From: a virus
Strand: one strand, 5' to 3'
Length of the DNA stretch: 38,313 nt
Virus record (IMG/VR): IMGVR_UViG_3300045947_000165
Coordinates: 1 to 38,313 of that record
Shown: one piece after another, positions 1 to 8,450 of the stretch
How positions within the stretch are numbered: the first letter of the stretch is position 1
How the letters are laid out: every line of letters starts with the position of its first letter
The notes under the pieces: generated by a model
The model's input: only the letters and a program-made list of their open reading frames with translations
Databases searched by the model: none
Told to the model about the DNA's origin: nothing
Translations under genes and position numbers: made by a program

Positions 1-999
1 CCTGTTCGGGAGCGTGAACACGAACGGTCGGACCTGATCGGCGCCGATGTCCCACGCGCCCTCGCGCGTCACCCCGTCGATGTCGTCAGCGAAGAGCCCG
101 GAGCCTGGGTCGGTGAAGCCGAATCCCCTGGCTCCGGCGTCGGACGCGGCAAGGTGGTAATCGTCTCCGGCCGCGTTGACGAACGTGAAGGTCTGACCCG
201 TGCGCGAACTCGTGCCGGGGGCGGAGCCGTCACTCGATGCGTTGTTCTTGGTCCCCGCCGCGTAGGCGCCACCGACGACAAACGTGACGTCACCGCCCTC
301 CCCCAGGCAGTTGATGCAGAGCGCGCCGTTCGTCGCGTTGGAGACGAACGGAAACTGACCGGACACGCCGATGGCCGTGCAGTTGTAGAACTCGGTGGAG
401 ACGAACTCCCCCTGGAATCCAATGGAGCAGTCGTACGCGATGCAGTTCCAGAATTCCGTACTGCCCGTGGCCCCGCCGGTCGGGCGCGCGTGGAACCCGA
501 TGAGCGTCCCGCTCGTGAGGACCCCGCGGACGATGCAACTACTGACGCGCATGTCGACGGTGCCCGTCGTCTGGTTCGCGTTCGTCGTCTTGATGCCCTC
601 GTAGGAATCGCCGTCGTTGACCGTCACCTGCACCTGGAGCCCGTCGATGCGGACGTGGGCCGAGGTGTTGCCGTACAGCGCGTTGGCGTTCGTGACTTCG
701 AGGCGGTACGCGTTCCCCGTCGTGGTCCACTTCCCCTGATGACGCGCCGTGCCCGTCGTCGTGATGAGGAGGTAGTTGGTGGCCGACGTCGCGAAATCCC
801 ACGGGGTCTGATCCACCGCCGAGGTATCCGCGCCTCCCGACCCATCGCAGAAGATCGTGGTCTGGTCGGTGAGCGTGCCGGGCAGGCTGTTGATGGCTTC
901 GAGCAGCGTGGCGAAGGCGCGCGTCGAGCCCGAAGTGTTATTCGTGGTCCCGTCGCCTCCAGCAGTTGAAGCCGTATTTACGAAGCGCGTGATGGCCAC
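1..999 (-). CDS. Right-handed beta-helix virion/receptor-binding protein (partial, runs off left edge)
   Basis: An uninterrupted reading frame of 333 codons runs from a GTG at 999 to the window edge with no stop, so the C-terminus is missing. The start lies 3 nt after the stop of the upstream gene. The N-terminus (VAITRFVNTAS, then a Gly/Thr/Asn-rich stretch) resembles the opening of many phage and secreted beta-helix proteins. Short Asn/Cys-rich rungs such as EFWNCIAYDCSIGF (about residues 180-195) recur. Near the edge, DIDGVTREGAWDIGADQ (about residues 308-325) is a motif I know from the ends of parallel beta-helix proteins. It is most likely a fibre, tailspike or surface-adhesion protein; a polysaccharide-degrading role is possible but no catalytic site is evident. 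The codon pattern matches the neighbouring structural genes. Confidence 0.8.
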   Translation of the reverse strand, partial: MAITRFVNTASTAGGDGTTNNTSGSTRAFATLLEAINSLPGTLTDQTTIFCDGSGGADTSAVDQTPWDFATSATNYLLITTTGTARHQGKWTTTGNAYRLEVTNANALYGNTSAHVRIDGLQVQVTVNDGDSYEGIKTTNANQTTGTVDMRVSSCIVRGVLTSGTLIGFHARPTGGATGSTEFWNCIAYDCSIGFQGEFVSTEFYNCTAIGVSGQFPFVSNATNGALCINCLGEGGDVTFVVGGAYAAGTKNNASSDGSAPGTSSRTGQTFTFVNAAGDDYHLAASDAGARGFGFTDPGSGLFADDIDGVTREGAWDIGADQVRPFVFTLPNR

Positions 1000-1002
1000 G
1001 TC

Positions 1003-1326
1003 TTACTGCACCCCGAGACTCGCGGGCGCGGCGGGCACCTGCCTCGATTCGTCGTGCCAGAATCCGTCGGCGGGCCGCGGCGTGCAGGCCGTGGCGTTGC
1101 AGGCGTGCAGGCGGAACAGCGTCAGCGCCGCCTCGGTGCCCGTGTACGTGAACGGCGACGTCGCCGTGGCCGAGACCAGCGCCCACGACGCGCCGTTGTC
1201 GGTCGACTTCTCGAGCCGGTAGGACGTGGCGCCCGCCGACGGCGCCCACGAGTACACGGCCGACCACGCCTGAGCCTCGGCGGCGATGGCCAGGAGCAGC
1301 GCGAGCGCGAACAGCAGCGTCTTCAT
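1003..1326 (-). CDS. Small secreted protein with signal peptide and fibronectin III-like domain
   Basis: This 107-residue protein starts at an ATG overlapping the upstream stop (ATGA). It begins MKT followed by a 13-residue hydrophobic stretch and an AEAQA-W boundary, a textbook Sec signal peptide with a likely cut after residue 20. The rest (YSWAPSAGATSYRLEKS, then short beta-strands) looks like one fibronectin type III domain with two cysteines close together (HACNATAC). Signal peptides are unusual among virion proteins, so it may be exported to the host envelope, or it may be a lysogenic-conversion or superinfection factor. No specific function is recognised. It sits between structural genes and shares their strand and spacing. 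Confidence 0.75.
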   Translation of the reverse strand: MKTLLFALALLLAIAAEAQAWSAVYSWAPSAGATSYRLEKSTDNGASWALVSATATSPFTYTGTEAALTLFRLHACNATACTPRPADGFWHDESRQVPAAPASLGVQ

Positions 1327-1559
1327 TGCGGTCCCTCCTCGATGGGCCAGCGTTGCGTGAGCCCGCGGCGCATCACGACGAGCAGGCGCGCGGGCAGGGA
1401 GTGGTCGTGCGTGGTGGGCCTCGGCCCGTCGTTCACGGTCAGCGGCGGCGGCGGGTACAGGCGACCGAGCGGACTCTCCGGGTCGACGGAGAGCAGCCGC
1501 ATCGCGCGCCGGTACTGCGGCGATCGCGTGAACATGCCGGTGCCGAGGGGCTTGGACAC
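1323..1559 (-). CDS. Hypothetical small protein in tail region
   Basis: A 78-residue frame starting at GTG (SKPLGTGMFTRSPQYRRAM) lies 4 nt after the upstream stop and overlaps the next start by ATGA. It is rich in Pro and Arg, has no cysteines, no membrane segment and no domain I recognise. Tight packing on both sides is the main reason to accept it. It may be a minor tail or assembly protein, inferred only from position. Confidence 0.55.
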   Translation of the reverse strand: MSKPLGTGMFTRSPQYRRAMRLLSVDPESPLGRLYPPPPLTVNDGPRPTTHDHSLPARLLVVMRRGLTQRWPIEEGPQ

Positions 1560-1563
1560 CGGC

Positions 1564-1989
1564 TCAGTCTTCCGAAATCGTGCTCGTCGTCTTCAGGCGG
1601 GGGATCACGCCGACCGCGAGGGTGATGTTCGGCGTGACCGGGCCTTTGTACATGAGGTTGTTGCTCACGCCGGTCCCGATGCCGAAGTGCGTGATGGCGG
1701 CCCCGGGCGACGCCGTGCATTCCCCGAAGTCGATGTTCGCGGTGGGGCTGACGCTGTTGCCGGTGACCGTCCAACCGCCTGAGTTCCGGTTGACCGTGAC
1801 GCGCGAGTACCCCGTGTAGGCGGTCTCATTCGTGGTCATGGTGCCGGCCTCCCCCGGATCGGCCGTATGGAGCGAGACGGTCAGGGTGGTCGCCGGGCTC
1901 GAGGCGTCGTTCTCGGCGAGGTCCGCGATGGCGGTCCCGTTGAACAAAAGCAGAAGGAGCGAATTTTCGAGCGCGTTGGTCTTGGACAT
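1564..1989 (-). CDS. Putative virion structural protein (tail-tip associated)
   Basis: This 141-residue protein starts at ATG 1989 with a GGAGG about 11 nt upstream. Its N-terminus (MSKTNALENSLLLLLFNGTAI) and the following short strands resemble a beta-rich phage protein family usually found next to tail-fibre genes; I recall the pattern but cannot name a Pfam family. The strand-rich Thr/Ser/Gly composition, absence of charged helices and position between the hub protein and the fibre-like genes support a structural role. No catalytic motif is visible. Confidence 0.7.
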   Translation of the reverse strand: MSKTNALENSLLLLLFNGTAIADLAENDASSPATTLTVSLHTADPGEAGTMTTNETAYTGYSRVTVNRNSGGWTVTGNSVSPTANIDFGECTASPGAAITHFGIGTGVSNNLMYKGPVTPNITLAVGVIPRLKTTSTISED

Positions 1990-2076
1990 GCCCCTATACC
2001 CTCCGTGACTGAAGGGCTCGGGGCTCTGGGCTCAAGGCCGCTGGCCGCTGGCCGCTAGGTGTGCGTCGTTACGCCG
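1990..2076. other. Short intergenic spacer with GC-rich direct repeats
   Basis: Eighty-seven bases between two structural genes. On the plus strand the 7-mer GGCCGCT occurs three times close together around 2036-2057. The start-proximal end holds the ribosome binding site of the gene ending at 1564. No clear promoter or T-tailed hairpin was seen. Confidence 0.5.
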
Positions 2077-2274
2077 CTATTGTACGCGGATTGCCGGCGC
2101 TTTCGATCCTCCAAGGATCGTGATGTGGTTGACCGCCAGGATCCGTAACCGCAGCCCGCATCGGCAGATGATCTGCACCGGGGGGCTCAGGGCGACCCGA
2201 TCGCCCCCCTCCAGCTCGAAGAGCGTGTGGGCGCTCACCGGGCACTTGATCGGGCGGAGGGCGGTCGCGTCCAT
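2077..2274 (-). CDS. Small hypothetical tail-region protein
   Basis: A 65-residue protein whose ATG at 2274 shares one base with the stop of the 851-residue gene (TGATG), a strong sign of translational coupling. It contains IKCPVSAHTLFELEGGD and IICRCGLRLRIL, so three cysteines could form part of a metal site, though a fourth ligand is not obvious. The C-terminal half is beta-rich and basic. Unknown function; probably a minor structural or assembly protein. Confidence 0.65.
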   Translation of the reverse strand: MDATALRPIKCPVSAHTLFELEGGDRVALSPPVQIICRCGLRLRILAVNHITILGGSKAPAIRVQ

Positions 2275-4829
2275 CACCAGAAATAGAAGACCGCGGTCCC
2301 GGTCCGGACGCCGGCCGCCGCGTTCAGGAGCGTGATGTTGAACCCCGAGGCCGTGATGTTCGTGGCCCAGCACACGACGTTCGGATTGCCGGAATCGATC
2401 GTGATGTTCGGGATCACCCCCAGCGAGTGAGACTTCGGCGTCGAGGTGAACTCGCCAGGGTTCAGTGAGTAGGCGTGGGGCTCCACCAGGAGCGGCTGGC
2501 GCTTGCCTGTGGTGACGGCCAGCGGCCCCAGCTTGGGCTCAGTGATCTCCAGGTCATCGATGTCCGTCCCCACCGCCCGCCCGAACGTGACCGCGAGAGA
2601 CGCGGTCCACGTCGGGGTCCCCGCGCCGGCCACGATGCCGCTCGTGTTGCCGGTGAAGTCGACGGCCTGGACGCGGTAGTGCGTCGACGAGTAGCCCGCC
2701 GAGCCGGCCTGCACCGGCAGCGTCGCACCCTCGACGAAGCCTGACGCGATCAGCGAGCCCGAGCCATTCGCCCCGGTGTGCTGCTGCCAGTTGTACCCGC
2801 GGACATCCTTCTCCGGCGACGGCGTCCACTTCAGGACGGCGGTCGTGAGCTTCTTGTCGACCAGGGCGAGGCCCGTGGGCAACGCCGGGCCGTCCTTGTC
2901 GCCAGGCGCCAGCCAGAACACGATGGGGCCGCCGGGGTTCGAGGTGAGCCCGAAGCGGTTGAAGGACTCGGCCCGGAAGACGTAGGTGTGGCCCGCCGTG
3001 AAGCCATCGAGGCGCGCGTCCACGACGCCGGCCCCGAGCATGTTCCCGCTCGCCATGATCTTGCTGTCGGCGAGGTCCGCGTAGTACACGACCGAGTGCG
3101 AGAAGTTCACGCTCGGCGTCGTGTAGCGCAGCACGACGAAGGGTCGCGCGGTGCCGTCGGTGGCCAGGGGCGCCCCCTCGGTGAGGACCGAGAGCAGCGT
3201 CGGCGGCGACGGGGCCGTATTCGAGAAGTCGACGATGGGATCAATCTCGGACTCGGACGGCAGCGGCCCCGCGACGTAGGTGTAGATCGCGTCGTAGAGC
3301 GCCTGCGTCCCGACCCAGAGGTCGAGCACGACCTCGTCGAGCCCGTCCGTGACCGAGAAGGTTTCGCAGATCGCCCCGTTGATGCCACGTGGGGCGTACG
3401 TCAGGGAGACCACGTGGCCGTATTCGATCGCGCGGGCATCCTGCTGGCACGTCACCCGCACCGACCGATCCGTGAAGTTGATCCGGGCCATGCGGCGATA
3501 GGCGATCTTGTCGGCCGTCACGTGGTTCGTCACGAAGCGCCCGTCCAGGACCAGCACCCGGCCGTGCGTCGACCCGAAGTTACTCGGGAGCGTCACGTTG
3601 CGCGTGATCGTGTGCAGCGGCGTGCCGTCGAAGCCGAGGCGGTACTCGATGCTCACGGCTCGGATGAGCTGGTCGGTCGGCCGCGGTGTGACCTCGCCGA
3701 TGGCCACGATGTTCCGGACCCCGTCGCCCACGCCGTCGCGCAGCACGAGCTCGACGTCCGGCGTGTAGGTGTCCACGTGCTCGACCCACTCCCCGTCCTC
3801 GTTCATCGTCAGCCACTGGTCGGCGAACTGGCCGAGCAGCCGGAGGACGTCGAGGGCGGGCTCCGGGCCGTTGAGCCCGATGATGCCGTCCGCGAAGAGG
3901 CTGGTCGTGGCCGGATCCACCAGGGTCTCGGCCGCGGTGAAGCTGGCCGCGTTGACCGGCTGGCCGAGCCCCCACGAGGTATTCGTCAGGATGTTCTTCC
4001 GGACCCGAGAGGAGTTTCGGTCAATCGCGGGCGTCGAGATGTCCGCGTAGATCAGGTGGAGCTCGTCGCTGTTGTGCCGCTCCTGGCGCTTGACGAAGCT
4101 GACGATCGTGAAGCCGGGGTACTCCGGGAGCGACGTGAGCACCGTGTATTCCGCCGGCGTGATCTCCTCGAACTGCTGGCCCCCCACCCCGTCGCTCTTG
4201 AGCAGGTTGAACGTGAGCGATCCGCCGCCGGCCGCCCGCGGCGCGAGGTAGTAGTTGACGTTGAGCTCGCGATCGTCGCGGATGTGCCAGAGCGGGACAT
4301 TCGTCGCGTTGCCGAACACGACGAGCAGAGGCTTGCCGAGGTCCGGGGCGTCGGGGAAGAGCTCGTTGGTCACCGTCCCCTTCGGGATCTCGTCCTGGAG
4401 CACGGACACCTTGAGGTCCTCGGCCTCGAGGATGAGATGGTCCCCGAGCCGAGGCTGAGAGACCTGCCCCATGAATCGCGTGGCCAGATACCCGTCCGCC
4501 TCGTCCGCCCGACGGACCACCAGGTTTGCGCCACGCGGATCGGCGCCGAAGACGGCCGTCAGCGCGCCGTTGAGGTTTTGCAGCGACACCGACACCCGTG
4601 TGGGCTCCAGCGTCCGATAGATGGGGTCCGACTGCCGTTGCGTGACTTCGAGGCGCTCGGCGATGAGCCCATAGCGCGGGTCCGTGCCCGCGTCCGAGTC
4701 CACCGTCGAGATGAACATGGAGCCCCCGTCCGTCACGAAGTCGCCGGGCACGAAGTCACCGGGGCCGACGAAGTCCGGCTGCCCCTCGAGGTCGACGTAC
4801 CAGCGCGGCTTCTGGGCGAGGGTCGCCAT
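2274..4829 (-). CDS. Tail hub/fibre protein with fibronectin III-like domains
   Basis: This 851-residue protein starts at ATG 4829, 3 nt after the previous stop. The first 380 residues are beta-rich and resemble the tail-tip (central hub) proteins of siphoviruses (PRWYVDLEGQPDF at the start, later LQNLNGALTAVFG). The middle and C-terminal parts (about residues 545-770) contain two or three fibronectin type III-like units, recognisable from PSPPTLLSVL, HTYVFRAESFNRFGL and HYRVQAVDFTGN. The last 90 residues (VVCWATNITASGFNITL) look like a small beta-sandwich tip. Known hub proteins are usually followed by fibres; here the large tailspike gene is upstream instead. It is probably a baseplate or tip component that contacts the receptor. 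The exact homologue (lambda J or another) cannot be decided by eye. Confidence 0.75.
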   Translation of the reverse strand: MATLAQKPRWYVDLEGQPDFVGPGDFVPGDFVTDGGSMFISTVDSDAGTDPRYGLIAERLEVTQRQSDPIYRTLEPTRVSVSLQNLNGALTAVFGADPRGANLVVRRADEADGYLATRFMGQVSQPRLGDHLILEAEDLKVSVLQDEIPKGTVTNELFPDAPDLGKPLLVVFGNATNVPLWHIRDDRELNVNYYLAPRAAGGGSLTFNLLKSDGVGGQQFEEITPAEYTVLTSLPEYPGFTIVSFVKRQERHNSDELHLIYADISTPAIDRNSSRVRKNILTNTSWGLGQPVNAASFTAAETLVDPATTSLFADGIIGLNGPEPALDVLRLLGQFADQWLTMNEDGEWVEHVDTYTPDVELVLRDGVGDGVRNIVAIGEVTPRPTDQLIRAVSIEYRLGFDGTPLHTITRNVTLPSNFGSTHGRVLVLDGRFVTNHVTADKIAYRRMARINFTDRSVRVTCQQDARAIEYGHVVSLTYAPRGINGAICETFSVTDGLDEVVLDLWVGTQALYDAIYTYVAGPLPSESEIDPIVDFSNTAPSPPTLLSVLTEGAPLATDGTARPFVVLRYTTPSVNFSHSVVYYADLADSKIMASGNMLGAGVVDARLDGFTAGHTYVFRAESFNRFGLTSNPGGPIVFWLAPGDKDGPALPTGLALVDKKLTTAVLKWTPSPEKDVRGYNWQQHTGANGSGSLIASGFVEGATLPVQAGSAGYSSTHYRVQAVDFTGNTSGIVAGAGTPTWTASLAVTFGRAVGTDIDDLEITEPKLGPLAVTTGKRQPLLVEPHAYSLNPGEFTSTPKSHSLGVIPNITIDSGNPNVVCWATNITASGFNITLLNAAAGVRTGTAVFYFW

Positions 4830-4832
4830 GGC

Positions 4833-5243
4833 CTACGCGGCGGACACCTTCTCGGGCTCCGGCATCGTGTACGGCTTGACCGCGTCCATGAACTCGAGCA
4901 CGGCCAGGGCGCGGTCGGCCGAGAACATCCGCGCGTGATGGCGCGTCGTCGCCGTGCCGGGGTTCACGCCGTCCTCGCAGACCATCTTGACGCACTCCTT
5001 GAGCACGCCGAACTCCGCGTCCTCGAGGAGCACGGTCGCCGAGCCGTCCACCAGCGGCGTCAGCACCTCGGAGCCGTCGGGCAGCGTCTGCGAGAGCACG
5101 CGCGCGGAGAGCTTCTTGTTGACGTTCGCCATCGCCGTGAGCCGCTGGCCGCCGCCGAGGATGTAGAGGTCCCCCACGCGCGCGCAGATGTAGAGGTCTC
5201 GGAGCACGTCCCGCTCCATCAATCCGAAGGTCAGGTCTTTCAT
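4833..5243 (-). CDS. Hypothetical tail-tip region protein
   Basis: The ATG at 5243 has a good ribosome binding site (GAGGAGCC directly before it) and gives 136 residues starting MKDLTFGLMERDVLRDLY. An in-frame GTG at 5294, right after the tailspike stop, would add 17 residues, so the start is not settled. The protein is mixed alpha/beta, has no membrane segment, and ends PEPEKVSAA. It resembles no family I can name. Position between tailspike and hub suggests an assembly factor or small baseplate component. Confidence 0.7.
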   Translation of the reverse strand: MKDLTFGLMERDVLRDLYICARVGDLYILGGGQRLTAMANVNKKLSARVLSQTLPDGSEVLTPLVDGSATVLLEDAEFGVLKECVKMVCEDGVNPGTATTRHHARMFSADRALAVLEFMDAVKPYTMPEPEKVSAA

Positions 5244-5294
5244 GGCTCCTCGCTTCTTCGGCCACTGGTACAGGGTGCGCTGCTTGGTCTTCAC

Positions 5295-8200
5295 CTACGC
5301 GCCGCCGACCGTCGCCTCGAAGGCGATGCTGGAGATCTGGGCGCTCGCGTTCGAGCCGTCGTTGTTGGTGAACTCCACCGAGAGCTTGTCGTCATTCGCG
5401 AACGTCACGGAGTTCGTGGTGTCGGCGTAGACCCCCGCGCCAGCGGTCGCCGCCACCGTCGCGATCACCGCCGTATCCGCCGCGTTCTTCCGGATCGTCA
5501 CGGTGAGCGACCCGCCGGCCGGCTGCGAGTTCGAGGTGTGGACGCGGAGGTTCCTGATGGTGCGCGTGGTGGCGCCGCCGACCGTCATGACGATCTGCCG
5601 CGCGGTCTCCGAGGCGCTGTGCGTCGACACGGACGGCACGCCGAACGTCGTCGTCGCTGCCGCGACCGTGAGCCCCCCGTACACCTGGTAGTGCCAGTCG
5701 GCGATGGTGACGCCGGCCTTCTGGTACACGCCGGAGAGGTTGACCGACCCGGCGCCGGGGTCCGTCACGGAGGCCGGGAGGCCGACGATCAGCCCGCTCT
5801 TGAGCGCCATCGCCGTCGCCGTCGTCGTCGAGTTGATCGCCGTCGTCTGAAAGTCGATCCACGCGCTCTCGTCCACGCCGGAGACCCAGGCGTCGAGCGC
5901 CTTCAGCATGATGTGGGCGCGACCTGCCGACGAGTACGCCGAGCCGTTGTACCCGCGGGCCGTCATTTGAAGGATGATGTCGTCGGCCGCGAGGGCGTCC
6001 GGGCTGGCGTTCGTGTCGTTCGCGCGGCGGCCAGTGATCTGGCTCGCGGCGCCGAAGGATTCCATCTGGATGCGGTTGGCCTGGCCGTCCGCCTGGCAGA
6101 GGGCGACCATCTCGTCGCCGATGGGCGCCGGCGGGGCGATGGCGTTGGCGTTCTGCGACACCACGCCGAGCCGCGACACCGAGTAGCGCTCCAGCGAGCC
6201 CGACGTGCGCAGCGCCCGAATGAAGTAGCTGGCGCCCGTCGGCAGCGCGGTCTCTGTGAACTCCAGCAGGATGCCCGTCACGCCACCGGCGCCCGGCGTG
6301 CCGGCGCTGTAGTTGATCGTCGGGTTGATGAAGAGTCCGACGCCCGCCATCGTTGAGGTCGCCGTCGGGGCGAACGTCGGCGCGATCTGGGTGGCGTAGG
6401 CGGTGCCGCCCGTGCCCGTGAAGGTCGACGTTGCCTTGAGCGTCACGGACGTTCCGGTGTTCTGGGCGTTCGAGGCCGTCGTCAGCGACAGCGCGGGCGA
6501 GCTGTTCTGGTTACCGACGTTGAAGGTGAGCGCCGTATCGCCGGACAGGCCGAGAGCCGCGCTCGAAGTCAGAATCACGTTGCCGGTCGCCGTGAGGCTG
6601 AAGACCACGGCGCCGGCCACCGAGTTGTGGACCTGGATCCGCGTCGCGCTGGAGACCTGATCGGCGCGGATCGACCAGCTCTTGGTCGGGTCCGTGCGAT
6701 CGAAGAGCCTGATCCCGGCCGCGGCGCCCCGCGCCTGGATTGGCTCGTCGTCCGACGCGGACTCCGTGAGCGTGGCGCCGGCCAGGATGCGCGTGAAGCG
6801 CGCGGCCCGCTTCGTGTCGTTCTTGCGATACCAGCCCGCGTAGTGCGTGTTCGTGCCGGCGTCGTCGATCTGGTTCGCCTGCACGTTGTTGAAGAGGTGC
6901 GCGCCCTCGATGTAGGTGTCCTCGGCGCCCGCCGTGATCTGGATGCCCCACTGCTGCGTGGGTGCGCCCTGATCATCGCCTGCCGTGATGTCTCGGAGTA
7001 CGGTGCCCTTGGCGAACGAGGCGACGCTGAACCCCTGCCGGTTCGTCGACACCGCGTCCTCGAAGCCGTTGCCAATGGCTACGCATCCGATGACGTGGTT
7101 GTCCCAGCCGCCGATGCCGATGCCGCCGAAGTGGTTGTAGGCGACGTACGAGCTGGACAGCACGTTGCGCTTGGAGAAGTTGGTGCCGCCACCGCCCGGC
7201 CCGCCGGCGATGTCGTTGTCGGCGCCGATGATGATGCCGGCGTCGCCGCGCTTGATGGACCGAATGTTGGTGAACGTGCAGTCCGACGACTGGCAGACGT
7301 TCAATCCCTCGAAGGACAGGCGCGTGTCGTCCCACGCGTACAGATCGGTCACGGTGCAGCGGTCGGCGCGTCGGAGGACGACGGCCCAGCCGCCCTTGAA
7401 CTCGGTGATCCCCCGGATGTCGTGGTGCGCGAGGAACCCGTAGGACTGCGTGGCGTTGTCGACGAAGACGAGGGTTGATCCCGGATTCGTGGCCAGCACG
7501 GGCGTGCCCTCGTTCGGCCCGGAGTACATGTCCCGCGAGATGCTGCTGAGGTCGTGGAACTTCCCGTAGGTCGCGCCAATGACGTAGACCCCGATACTGC
7601 CGTACCAGAGGTCGAAGTGGACGTCGTGGACGTACGGGCGCGTGGTCGTGCCGACGAGCACGCCGGCGGCGATGCGGTGATTCGTGGTCAGGCCGTTGGA
7701 CTTGAACGTCAGGTGACCCACCTCGCAGTCGGTCATGCCGTTGTCCATGACGATCGGGGCCTTGTTCGACGGCGTCGACGTGAACGTGTCGGCGTTGATG
7801 ATCGTGAGCCCGATGCCCGACCCGAGGATGCGCTGGTTGCTCTTCAGGACGAAGATGTTGGCCGCGCCAGTCGAGTTGACCGTGATCGTGCCCACCGGAA
7901 GCAGGATCGTCAGCGGCTTCGTGATGCCACTGAGCACGTCCGTCGCGCTCACCGAGATCGTCTGCGTCCCCGTCGCGTCTCGCGCATCGACGATGCCGCC
8001 GGTCGACGGCAGCTCGATGGCGGCGGCCCGGATGCGCTGCCCCAGGTCGCCGGCCGTCAGGAACTTCTCGGAGGAGATCACGGTCGCCGTCGAATACGAC
8101 GTGCTGGTCGCGCTCCCGTTGATGTCCATCCGCGCCAGCGAGACCACGCCATTCAACGTCTTGAAGTGGTAGAAGTCCCCAGTCGGAGACGTGTCCGTGA

Positions 8201-8450
8201 ACCGCCAGATCGAGAGGCCCGTGACGTTGTTCGCGCCGAGGATGGACGAGTAACATCCCGCGTCCACCGGCAGCGCGGCGTTGAGCCCGAGCGACTTCGA
8301 GAAGAAGAGCTTCGTCGGCGACGAGGCGGCGAAGACGACGACGGTTCCGACCTCGCCCCCGGTGACCTCGTGCGTGCCCGTCGTCGCGTGATACTCCGCG
8401 GCGCTGATCGGGAGCGTTTGCACGACGTGCTTGAAGATGACGTCCGCCAC
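5295..8450 (-). CDS. Tailspike / receptor-binding protein with right-handed beta-helix
   Basis: A 1051-residue protein starting at GTG 8450, immediately after the upstream TAG; a GGAGG inside the upstream gene lies 8 nt before it. Residues 1-150 form an N-terminal region likely to attach to the tail. Residues 150-560 show pectate-lyase-like rungs: ILGSGIGLTIINADTF, DCEVGHLTFKSNGL, NVLSSSYVAYNHFGGIGI, DNHVIGCVAIGNGFEDA. These mark a parallel beta-helix typical of phage tailspikes and depolymerases. The centre (600-750) is Ser/Thr/Ala-rich beta structure and the last 130 residues look like a jelly-roll tip (RNLRVHTSNSQPAGGSL). Such proteins bind and often cleave host surface polysaccharide; I see no diagnostic catalytic pair, so enzymatic activity is inference. 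Confidence 0.85.
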   Translation of the reverse strand: MADVIFKHVVQTLPISAAEYHATTGTHEVTGGEVGTVVVFAASSPTKLFFSKSLGLNAALPVDAGCYSSILGANNVTGLSIWRFTDTSPTGDFYHFKTLNGVVSLARMDINGSATSTSYSTATVISSEKFLTAGDLGQRIRAAAIELPSTGGIVDARDATGTQTISVSATDVLSGITKPLTILLPVGTITVNSTGAANIFVLKSNQRILGSGIGLTIINADTFTSTPSNKAPIVMDNGMTDCEVGHLTFKSNGLTTNHRIAAGVLVGTTTRPYVHDVHFDLWYGSIGVYVIGATYGKFHDLSSISRDMYSGPNEGTPVLATNPGSTLVFVDNATQSYGFLAHHDIRGITEFKGGWAVVLRRADRCTVTDLYAWDDTRLSFEGLNVCQSSDCTFTNIRSIKRGDAGIIIGADNDIAGGPGGGGTNFSKRNVLSSSYVAYNHFGGIGIGGWDNHVIGCVAIGNGFEDAVSTNRQGFSVASFAKGTVLRDITAGDDQGAPTQQWGIQITAGAEDTYIEGAHLFNNVQANQIDDAGTNTHYAGWYRKNDTKRAARFTRILAGATLTESASDDEPIQARGAAAGIRLFDRTDPTKSWSIRADQVSSATRIQVHNSVAGAVVFSLTATGNVILTSSAALGLSGDTALTFNVGNQNSSPALSLTTASNAQNTGTSVTLKATSTFTGTGGTAYATQIAPTFAPTATSTMAGVGLFINPTINYSAGTPGAGGVTGILLEFTETALPTGASYFIRALRTSGSLERYSVSRLGVVSQNANAIAPPAPIGDEMVALCQADGQANRIQMESFGAASQITGRRANDTNASPDALAADDIILQMTARGYNGSAYSSAGRAHIMLKALDAWVSGVDESAWIDFQTTAINSTTTATAMALKSGLIVGLPASVTDPGAGSVNLSGVYQKAGVTIADWHYQVYGGLTVAAATTTFGVPSVSTHSASETARQIVMTVGGATTRTIRNLRVHTSNSQPAGGSLTVTIRKNAADTAVIATVAATAGAGVYADTTNSVTFANDDKLSVEFTNNDGSNASAQISSIAFEATVGGA

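Noticed and set aside
2778-6356. Plus-strand open frame of 1192 codons over hub and tailspike genes
   Set aside because: Very high Arg/Asp/Val content, no domains, and it lies antisense to well-supported structural genes. In GC-rich DNA the opposite frame stays open by chance.
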